From the NCBI GenBank assembly GCA_025350365.1, contig JANXXY010000397.1, forward strand, positions 1 through 11,731: a stretch of 11,731 bases of DNA. Reading direction: 5' to 3'. The DNA comes from Bacteroidales bacterium (GTDB lineage: Bacteria > Bacteroidota > Bacteroidia > Bacteroidales > JAAUTT01). The translations under genes were made by a program, and so were the position numbers. Under the pieces are notes generated by a model. That model was not told the origin of the DNA, did no database searches, and was given only the letters and a program-made list of their open reading frames with translations. Positions 6,142 to 11,731 of the stretch are shown here, in pieces (within the stretch, counting starts at the first letter, position 1; each line of letters begins with the position of its first letter).

Positions 6142-6472
6142 AATTAACGGTATGATATTTTCATTTAAAAAATTAACAATTTTTTTATCTCGAGCCTGGA
6201 GTAATGAGTTTGTTTGGATGGTTGCGAATATCAAACAGGAAGCCACTGCAATATTTCGCCGATAATAGTGTCAATAATTTTTATGTTTAATGAGTTTAAA
6301 TTCATCTGCACGTTTTTAAAATAAGGTTCATTTCGCCTGATTGCCTCTTTTCAATAAATTATAATGCCACTTCAAAAAGCCGTGAATTATGATACTTATT
6401 TTAAAAGTTATGTAACCTTTCTGAGATTGAAGTACTCAACTTTGTCGTGTAGAAATTCTAAAAAATATAACC
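6142..6472. other. Spacer with two small ORF candidates
   Basis: Two overlapping forward frames are worth noting: 6152-6265 (37 aa, MIFSFKKLTIFLSRAW and then SNEFVWMVANIKQEATAIFR), starting 10 nt after the regulator's stop, and 6204-6290 (28 aa, MSLFGWLRISNRK), which has GGAG six bases upstream. They cannot both be real and neither is recognisable. The rest is AT-rich leader DNA of the lipoprotein gene at 6473; I could not find a TAnnTTTG promoter element in it. Confidence 0.3.
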
Positions 6473-7282
6473 ATGAATACAAAAAACGTTTTATCAATCT
6501 CTTTGATGTTATTAGTTGGAATAATGACCGGCTGTCAAAAAGATCCGATTATAGAGAAGTCTTCAGTGGAAAAGTCAGCAGTGTTATCATCTGCGGAAAA
6601 GTCAGCATTGCTGCAGATAAAAAGTAGTGCATTAAAATCGGTGAATCTTGGGGTTGCGGACAATTTTGCGATTCTTTCAAAATCAGGCATTACCGATGTT
6701 TATAAATCGGCAGTTACCGGAGATATTGGGTCAAGTCCAATTACGGGCGCAGCTATTCGATTAACGTGTGCAGAAGTTACGGGAACAATTTATACCGTTG
6801 ATGCTGCAGGTCCTCTTCCGTGCAGAGTAACTAACGCTAACAGATTGACTATAGCTGTTGGCGATATGCAAACCGCTTATACTGACGCCGCCGGGCGTTC
6901 AAATCCGAATTTTTTGAATTTGGGTGCAGGTAATATCGGTGGCAAAACACTTACAGCAGGTCTATATAAATTTACAAGTGCGGTTGTAATCCCTACTGAT
7001 GTTACAATTTCGGGCGGACCGGATGATGTTTGGATTTTTCAGGTTGCTGGAACCCTTAAAATGAGTTCGGCAGTAAAAATTATCCTGGCAGGTGGAGCTC
7101 AGGCAAAGAATATTTTCTGGCAAGCCTCAGGTTCTGTTACCTTGGGTACAACCAGTCATTTTGAAGGCAACATTTTAGGGCAGACAGGTATTAATTTGCA
7201 GACTGGCGCATCAATAAACGGTAGAATGTTGGCACAAACTGCTGTAACTCTTCAAATGAATAGTGTTACAAAACCACAATAA
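6473..7282 (+). CDS. Ice-binding-family (DUF3494) lipoprotein
   Basis: A 269-residue exported lipoprotein. Residues 1-20 form a signal peptide (MNTKN basic end, LSISLMLLVGI core) with a lipobox-like MTG-C21, so it should be lipid-anchored. A Ser/Lys/Ala-rich linker (28-58) contains a tandem 9-residue repeat (EKSAVLSSA then EKSALLQIK). Residues about 58-266 form the DUF3494 ice-binding beta-solenoid: the start NLGVADNFAILSKSGITD with VTGDIGSSPITG, then AGLYKFTSAVVIPTDVTISG, VWIFQVAGTL, AKNIFWQASGSVTLGTTSHF and EGNILGQTGINLQTGASING. Cys99 and Cys117 could form a disulfide. Family members adsorb to ice or act as adhesins; membrane anchoring fits attachment or local ice shaping, but ice activity cannot be read from sequence. 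An overlapping frame (6364-6627) is a shadow. An intrinsic terminator follows. Confidence 0.92.
   Translation: MNTKNVLSISLMLLVGIMTGCQKDPIIEKSSVEKSAVLSSAEKSALLQIKSSALKSVNLGVADNFAILSKSGITDVYKSAVTGDIGSSPITGAAIRLTCAEVTGTIYTVDAAGPLPCRVTNANRLTIAVGDMQTAYTDAAGRSNPNFLNLGAGNIGGKTLTAGLYKFTSAVVIPTDVTISGGPDDVWIFQVAGTLKMSSAVKIILAGGAQAKNIFWQASGSVTLGTTSHFEGNILGQTGINLQTGASINGRMLAQTAVTLQMNSVTKPQ
6568..6621 (+). repeat. 27-bp tandem repeat in the lipoprotein linker
   Basis: GGAAAAGTCAGCA occurs at 6568-6580 and again at 6595-6607, exactly 27 bp (9 codons) apart, with the following bases diverged. It lies in the linker between the lipid anchor and the solenoid domain, so copy number would change linker length without a frameshift. 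Confidence 0.6.
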
Positions 7283-7305
7283 ATTATTGAGTATTATTAT
7301 CACTT

Positions 7306-7338
7306 AAGAGGCGGCTTCCATGAATCGCCTCTTTTTTT
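7306..7338 (+). terminator. Intrinsic terminator of the ice-binding-family gene
   Basis: AAGAGGCG (7306-7313) and CGCCTCTT (7326-7333) form a perfect 8-bp stem with a 12-nt loop and a run of seven T (7332-7338). It starts 24 nt after the stop codon, the classic rho-independent layout. Confidence 0.87.
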
Positions 7339-7498
7339 AAAGTTACATCGCTATTTATTTAATACTTCGGTATATTTTTTTAAGGTACTGATAATGAGTG
7401 CAAATTCATAAACTGAAAATAATTGTAACTAGTTATTAGCCAATTATTTTCAAATTATCCCATTTTCAAATTTAACGAAGTGTTGTTATTAGCTTCAA

Positions 7499-7526
7499 TA
7501 GTATATGGCAATGTTTTACCATACTA
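7499..7526. repeat. Dyad overlapping the antiporter stop codon
   Basis: TAGTATATGG (7499-7508) and CCATACTA (7519-7526) pair with a 2-nt bulge around a 10-nt loop. The right arm contains the antiporter stop codon (TAG on the reverse strand). With no T run it is not a standard terminator, but could protect the 3' end or slow read-through. Confidence 0.35.
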
Positions 7527-9809
7527 TGGCATTTCGGGTTTGTCGGCTATAATTAACGTAGAAGGGATATTAGTAAGCCATAAACTTTTGGTTTCAACTA
7601 ACCTTTTCCAACTATCTAAAGAGACAATCATTAAATCTTGCTGTTGTAAAAATGTTTTTGCAATAACCATTTCACTTTGCAAAGTTATATGATTGGGAAT
7701 AGTCCGGTCAATCTCGCTGATTTTTTCAATTATTTCGGAATCGTTTTTTAGGTATCCTGATACATCTAATATAACTATTTGGCATTTGATATTTTGTATT
7801 AGCTTATGAGCATAGGTTATCAAATACTTGTCTTCGGTGTCTAATACAGGAATGAAAACATTCTCAATTTTATCGAGTCTCTTATCAATTAATATTCCAA
7901 CAGATATCTGGGTTTTTGATAATATTAAACGTGTTCGCTCATCGATAGGTGAATTATCAAAAAGCTTATCTTTGCCCGTAAAAGTGTGGAGTAATTTTTC
8001 CGGATTGATTATTCTGGTGGTAAACCCAAGCACCTTGCCTAACAAACTGCCTTGAAATATAGATTGACTTGCGCCAATTAATAATAAGTTATAATCTCCT
8101 TTATTAGCCACATCAACTATATCTGTGTCAATATCTTTTGATGATTTGAAAAAGGTTATAATTTTTCGATTTAAATTTTTCGATTCTTCGATGATAGGAG
8201 TAAAGGTCTCCTTTTCATATTCATCAGCAAAATAGGGATGCAATTCATTTGTTGGTGAAAGGTGCAGTGCCGTTATGGCAACATTACCATTCAACTTTTT
8301 TGTTAATCCATTTGCTAATCGAAGTAAGGCTCTTCCGGATTCAGGAGTGCCGAATGAAAACAAAATTTTGTATTGACTGGATTCTTTAATTTTCTGAGGC
8401 ATTTCGTCCGGTTTTGTTTTGAATATCCAGTTAATCAAATCCAATACAGGGCTGGTCATAAAGGTGGTAACCAATGCCATTATTACCAACATGGCAAATA
8501 TTTTAGGTGGTAAAACACCTAAATCATAACCAATATTCAACACCACTAATTCGATTAATCCTCGGGTATTCATTAATGCCCCGATAGTTAAACTGTTTTT
8601 CCAGTTTTGACCGACAAATTTTGCTGCAATCACACTACCGACAAATTTTCCTGCTACAGCTACCAGAATAATTAAGCCTGTTATTTTCCAGAGATAAGGA
8701 TCATTCAACAAACCGATTTCAGTTCTCAATCCTGTGAAAACAAAAAATAACGGAAGCAACAAAACCAAGGAAACATCTTCAATTTTTTCTATAAAAATGT
8801 TTCTGAACTTGATATTTACAGGCATTATTACACCAGCCATAAATGCACCAAACAGTGTGTGGATTCCAATCACTTCGGTTGCGTAGGATGATAGTATTAA
8901 GGTAAGAAAAAAGATTGCAATGATAGGTTTACTCAAATTTTCACGCGTGGTATGTAAATCACCAACACGCATCAAAAAAGGTCTTACAACTTTGATCATT
9001 ATGAATACATAAGTTACGGCTAAAAGAATTGTGAACAAGGAACTTACAAATGAACCAGCTTTTACAATGGCAATTACTGTTGCCAAAATGCACCATGCTG
9101 TTATATCATCTGCAGCAGCACATGTTATTACTACTGATCCTAATTTTGTTTTTTGTATTCCTCGTTCCTGAACAATTCTTGCCAATACGGGAAATGCCGT
9201 TATACTCATGGCAATACCAATAAATAATCCAAATGAAAGAAATTGAATGCCTTGAGGAGCAAATGATTGATAAATAAAATAAGCTAAACCCATCCCCAAT
9301 GCGAAAGGAATAATGATGCTGGCATGACTTATAACTACGGCCTCATGAGCTTTGTTTTTAAGTGCATTTAAATCTAGTTCCATGCCAACCATAAACATAA
9401 ATAAGATTAGACCAACCTGGCTTAAAATTCTGAGGTTATCAAGCGAACTGGCTGGAAAAAGGATTGCGGAAAATTCAGGGAAATAGATTCCGAAAAGTGA
9501 AGGTCCCAGTACTATTCCGGCAATTATTTCTCCAATTACTGTTGGTTGTCCTATTCTTTTACAAATCCAACCAAATATACGTGCGGCAAATAAAATAGCA
9601 ACAATTTGGGCTAAAAGAATTGCTAATGGATTTCCTAAATTATGAGTCATAGAACCAATAAATTCAGCCCATTGACTTTTTTTAGAATCGGGAATTACAA
9701 TGTTTCTCCCAAGCTCCAATTTTGAGCCTTGCAAGACAATCCAATAGATCATGGCGGAAACACCACTTATTAAACCAATATAAAACAAGCTATTTTTAAT
9801 TTTATTCAT
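7524..9809 (-). CDS. CPA2-family cation:proton antiporter with two Usp-like C-terminal modules
   Basis: A 761-residue inner-membrane exchanger. After an isolated N-terminal helix (7-26), residues about 60-465 form the Na+/H+ exchanger domain, with KRIGQPTVIGEIIAGIVLGP at 84-103, LILFMFMVGMELDL (134-147), the paired aspartates Asp234-Asp235 in AAADDITAW that mark CPA2 exchangers and carry the transported ions, FGAFMAGVIMP (320-330) and ALMNTRGLIEL (411-421). The cytosolic tail holds two UspA-like alpha/beta modules (about 478-600 and 633-757), the arrangement of plant CHX-type exchangers. Probable substrates are K+ or Na+ against H+; which is not deducible. The start at 9809 is preferred over the upstream in-frame ATG at 9839 because AGGAG (9814-9818, reverse strand) sits 4 nt before it. 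It is a single-gene unit. No KefF/KefG-like partner, TrkA_N or TrkA_C domain is seen. Confidence 0.93.
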   Translation of the reverse strand: MNKIKNSLFYIGLISGVSAMIYWIVLQGSKLELGRNIVIPDSKKSQWAEFIGSMTHNLGNPLAILLAQIVAILFAARIFGWICKRIGQPTVIGEIIAGIVLGPSLFGIYFPEFSAILFPASSLDNLRILSQVGLILFMFMVGMELDLNALKNKAHEAVVISHASIIIPFALGMGLAYFIYQSFAPQGIQFLSFGLFIGIAMSITAFPVLARIVQERGIQKTKLGSVVITCAAADDITAWCILATVIAIVKAGSFVSSLFTILLAVTYVFIMIKVVRPFLMRVGDLHTTRENLSKPIIAIFFLTLILSSYATEVIGIHTLFGAFMAGVIMPVNIKFRNIFIEKIEDVSLVLLLPLFFVFTGLRTEIGLLNDPYLWKITGLIILVAVAGKFVGSVIAAKFVGQNWKNSLTIGALMNTRGLIELVVLNIGYDLGVLPPKIFAMLVIMALVTTFMTSPVLDLINWIFKTKPDEMPQKIKESSQYKILFSFGTPESGRALLRLANGLTKKLNGNVAITALHLSPTNELHPYFADEYEKETFTPIIEESKNLNRKIITFFKSSKDIDTDIVDVANKGDYNLLLIGASQSIFQGSLLGKVLGFTTRIINPEKLLHTFTGKDKLFDNSPIDERTRLILSKTQISVGILIDKRLDKIENVFIPVLDTEDKYLITYAHKLIQNIKCQIVILDVSGYLKNDSEIIEKISEIDRTIPNHITLQSEMVIAKTFLQQQDLMIVSLDSWKRLVETKSLWLTNIPSTLIIADKPEMP

Positions 9810-9813
9810 TATT

Positions 9814-9818
9814 CTCCT
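9814..9818 (-). promoter_or_regulatory. Ribosome binding site that fixes the antiporter start
   Basis: On the reverse strand TAGGAGAATAATG places AGGAG four bases before the ATG at 9809. The longer frame from ATG 9839 would put this motif inside the coding region and add ten residues (MCFIKFYRRI) ahead of the first membrane helix. Confidence 0.7.
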
Positions 9819-9839
9819 ATAAAATTTAATAAAACACAT

Positions 9840-10197
9840 TACATGCCAACCAACAGATTAGCTTATTTGGTGAATAATAATCAAGTTATGTCAACTTTTA
9901 ATGCATCCGTAATCAGATTGTAATGGATTGATGAAATTTCCCTTAACACGTTAAATATAACTTCAGGTTTTTGCAAAGTAGCAGGTTTAACAGGTTATAA
10001 CAGAAAAACAAAATTGAGAATAAACTGTTTAAACGACTATCATTTTTTCGCCCTACAATCATGGCACGGGCAGTTTGAATAGTTCAAAATTTTTATGATA
10101 AAACCAAATCATTCATTTGAACATCTATAAGTATCTACTGTTTATAAACCTTGAAAGATTAAGATAGCCATTAATCAGTCTATTATCCATCATACCT
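9840..10197. other. Divergent intergenic region
   Basis: About 360 bases separate the divergently oriented antiporter and FISUMP genes and should hold both promoters. I could not find a full TTTG-N19-TAnnTTTG promoter on either strand. Visible items are three CAGGTT copies at 9964, 9982 and 9991, an 8-bp palindrome GTTTAAAC (10028-10035), and the dyad TTTGAATAGTTCAAA at 10074-10088, listed separately. No coding frame looks real. Confidence 0.45.
10074..10088. promoter_or_regulatory. Perfect 15-bp dyad, possible operator
   Basis: TTTGAA-TAG-TTCAAA is a perfect inverted repeat about 110 bp upstream of the FISUMP lipoprotein start; a single further TTTGAAC half-site occurs near 10115. Size and symmetry suit a dimeric regulator, but no candidate protein is linked and AT-rich DNA produces such dyads by chance. 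Confidence 0.28.
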
Positions 10198-11442
10198 ATG
10201 AAGATCAATTCTATTTCCATTGCAATCGCGGTTGGACTATTGCTAACTTTATTGTGGAATTGCAAAAAAGAAAATGGAAAGAACACTCCGACAGAATTTG
10301 TTGCAGTTATTAATAATATCACGGATACTTCTGCTGATTATTACGGTGAGATATCGTCAATCGGCAGTGCAACCATAACAGCACGTGGAGTCTGTTGGAG
10401 CAAAAAGCAGAATCCAACCGTAGCAGACTTTATTATCAATATGGGAACAGGTACAGGTAGTTTCAATACTACACTCACAGGATTGGCTCCTGGTGTTACA
10501 TATTATGTCAGAGAGTTTGTTACTAATATCAATGACACTGAATACAGCAAGGAGGTAACATTTACTACATCGTCTTTATTGCCGGTTTTGACATCCGCAT
10601 ATATAACTTCAAAATCCTCGAGAAGCGCAACCTGTGGCGGAAATATTACAACAAATGGTGGAACAATAATAACAGCATGTGGTGTTTGCTGGAGCCTCTC
10701 AGCAAACCCAACAATAAAAAACAGTAAAACTACAGAAAGAGGAGCAACAGGAATGTTTACAAGTTTAATTACCGGGTTATCTGTTGGGAATACTTATTAT
10801 TTAAAAGCTTATGCTATAAATAGTGCAGGAACAAGTTATGGTAATGAATTAATATTTGTTATTGATGCAGATGGCAATTTGTATCATACTGTTCGCATAG
10901 GTAAGCAAAACTGGATGGTTGAAAACCTGAAGGTTACTAAATTCCGTAATGGAGATCCAGTGCTCAATGCCATTGAGTCTGAAGAACGGAGCCATCATGC
11001 AACCGAAACCTATTCAGATTATGATGACCATGAAAATATTTCAAATAAATACGGAAGACTCTACAATTGGTATGTAGTTCATGAAAGTCGCAATATATGC
11101 CCGTCGGGTTGGCATATACCGAACGATGCGGAATGGACAACGCTTACTATCTATCTGGGTGGAGAAAATGTAGCGGGTGGAAAAATGAAGCAAACTGACA
11201 GCACAATGTGGTTTAGTCCAAACACTGGCGCAACCAATGAGAGTGGGTTTTCAGGTATTCCGGCAGGCGTAAATCGTAATAATACATACTCTTTCAAAGG
11301 ATCATGCGGATATTGGTGGAGTTCAACTGAATACGATTCAACGTATGCCTGGGGCCGCTATTTATTTAACCATATTACTAAGATATCCAGAAACTACTAT
11401 GATAAAAGCTATGGCTTTTCCGTTCGTTGTTTGAGTGATTAA
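10198..11442 (+). CDS. FISUMP-domain lipoprotein with two Fn3-like repeats
   Basis: A 414-residue surface or periplasmic lipoprotein. Residues 1-21 are a signal peptide (ISIAIAVGLLLTLL core) before Cys22 in LLWNCKK, a likely lipobox. Two homologous modules of about 90 residues follow (about 34-125 and 131-222), each with the pattern ITARGVCWSKKQNPT / ITACGVCWSLSANPT and a closing LTGLAPGVTYYVREFVTN / ITGLSVGNTYYLKAYAIN strand pair, typical of Fn3-like repeats in this phylum. Residues about 223-412 are the Fibrobacter succinogenes major paralogous (FISUMP) domain: DADGNLYHTVRIGKQNWMVE, YGRLYNWY, CPSGWHIPNDAEWTTL, GFSGIPAG, YWWSSTEYD and a terminal SYGFSVRC. Its function is unknown; fibre or surface adhesion has been proposed for the family. 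No Shine-Dalgarno precedes the ATG. It is alone on its strand; the repeat array starts 17 bp after its stop. Confidence 0.92.
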   Translation: MKINSISIAIAVGLLLTLLWNCKKENGKNTPTEFVAVINNITDTSADYYGEISSIGSATITARGVCWSKKQNPTVADFIINMGTGTGSFNTTLTGLAPGVTYYVREFVTNINDTEYSKEVTFTTSSLLPVLTSAYITSKSSRSATCGGNITTNGGTIITACGVCWSLSANPTIKNSKTTERGATGMFTSLITGLSVGNTYYLKAYAINSAGTSYGNELIFVIDADGNLYHTVRIGKQNWMVENLKVTKFRNGDPVLNAIESEERSHHATETYSDYDDHENISNKYGRLYNWYVVHESRNICPSGWHIPNDAEWTTLTIYLGGENVAGGKMKQTDSTMWFSPNTGATNESGFSGIPAGVNRNNTYSFKGSCGYWWSSTEYDSTYAWGRYLFNHITKISRNYYDKSYGFSVRCLSD

Positions 11443-11459
11443 ATGATATTGTTTATAAA

Positions 11460-11613
11460 TATTATAATGCCGTACCGATGGGTCCTAAAAGGGAGGTCTT
11501 AATTATTTACTACCATAGTGCCATCCCGATGGATGCTACCATAATACCGTCCCGATAGGACTTGAAATGGTGATTTTAATTATTTTACTACCATAATGCC
11601 GTCCCGATAAAAC
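11460..11613. repeat. Array of four degenerate repeats, 26/52-bp spacing
   Basis: Four copies of a core close to TACCATAATGCCGTCCCGAT occur at about 11460, 11511, 11537 and 11589. Start-to-start distances are 51, 26 and 52 bp. Copies 1 and 3 are followed by a shared tail ending in TTAATTATTT(T)AC, so the full unit is about 52 bp and the second copy is a half unit. Each core contains a GTCC...GGAC-type mini-dyad around CGAT. The array follows the FISUMP stop directly. It has no CRISPR geometry (spacers are not unique) and no open frame. Confidence 0.72.
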
Positions 11614-11641
11614 TTAGAACGGGTCGCGAAGCGTCAAATAA

Positions 11642-11731
11642 AAATTCCATATATTGATTGGCGGCTGTTTGAATGAAGTCGAGGAACGAGACGGAATGAG
11701 TTCCGCCGGTCAGAGTTTTTGGTTACTTTTT
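11642..11731 (+). repeat. Start of a probable dispersed repeat, cut by the right edge
   Basis: From 11642 to the edge one frame is open and reads LIGGCLNEVEERDGMSSAGQ and then SFWLLF. The sequence is far more GC-rich than the array before it, and this peptide is one I associate with a segment recurring in many Bacteroidota genomes, often annotated as short hypothetical proteins. Arms GGCGG (11660-11664) and CCGCC (about 11703-11707) could close a long stem. I treat it as a non-coding repeat rather than a gene; recognition is from memory and the element is incomplete. Confidence 0.42.

Noticed and set aside
6364..6627. Forward 87-aa ORF overlapping the start of the ice-binding-family gene
   Set aside because: It overlaps the signal peptide and linker of a well-supported lipoprotein gene in another frame and has no family-like sequence.
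9810..9839. Ten-residue N-terminal extension of the antiporter
   Set aside because: The AGGAG site lies inside this extension and is correctly placed for ATG 9809; the extension adds charged residues before the first helix.
11460..11613. CRISPR array at the right end
   Set aside because: Repeat copies are degenerate, intervening sequences are themselves shared between units, and no cas gene is present.
1..11731. tRNA, rRNA, IS element or phage attachment site
   Set aside because: No cloverleaf-like segments ending in CCA, transposase motifs, terminal inverted repeats or integrase were seen on either strand.

Overview
The window looks like chromosomal DNA from a member of the Bacteroidota, probably a free-living or sediment-type Bacteroidales/Marinilabiliales-like organism. 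It is AT-rich, with long AT-rich spacers and few Shine-Dalgarno sequences. It carries families typical of that phylum: a FISUMP lipoprotein with Fn3-like repeats, an AraC regulator with an HMA-like N-terminus, a choloylglycine-hydrolase-family remnant, and a YkgJ-family protein of a Bacteroidota type. The ice-binding-family lipoprotein fits, but does not prove, a cold or aquatic habitat. The taxonomic call is an inference from protein families and composition; there is no rRNA or tRNA here.

Layout. 1-900 is poorly coding: the 3' end of an unidentified gene (3-101), then a small unrecognised gene that appears split by a one-base insertion (457-856). A reverse-strand open stretch at 892-1120 may be another relic. 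1152-2021 (+) is a YkgJ-like cysteine-cluster protein. It converges on a soluble PAS/HisKA/HATPase orphan histidine kinase (2129-3400, -). 3691-4154 is the 5'-truncated, frameshifted tail of a choloylglycine-hydrolase-family gene. Next is an intact higB-higA toxin-antitoxin operon (4293-4951, +), whose promoter region holds two copies of TGTAAT-N3-ATTACA, one of them touching the toxin start codon. 4952-5559 is gene-poor, with a possible small reverse-strand gene and another apparent coding relic. 5560-6141 (+) is the AraC/HMA-like regulator. 6473-7282 (+) is the ice-binding-family lipoprotein, followed by a clear intrinsic terminator. 7524-9809 (-) is a large CPA2 cation:proton antiporter with two cytosolic Usp-like modules. 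10198-11442 (+) is a FISUMP lipoprotein. The right end is repetitive: an array of about 26/52-bp units (11460-11613), then the start of what looks like a dispersed repeat running off the window.

The genes do not form one pathway. The only clear operon is higBA. The rest are single transcription units: sensing (kinase), regulation (AraC/HMA), ion homeostasis (antiporter) and surface lipoproteins. The 3.7-5.5 kb stretch (gene relics around a toxin-antitoxin pair) is the most accessory-looking part. I found no convincing undescribed multi-gene system. The most checkable points are the operator layout of higBA, the degenerate metal motif of the AraC/HMA regulator, the two reconstructible frameshifts, and the right-end repeats.
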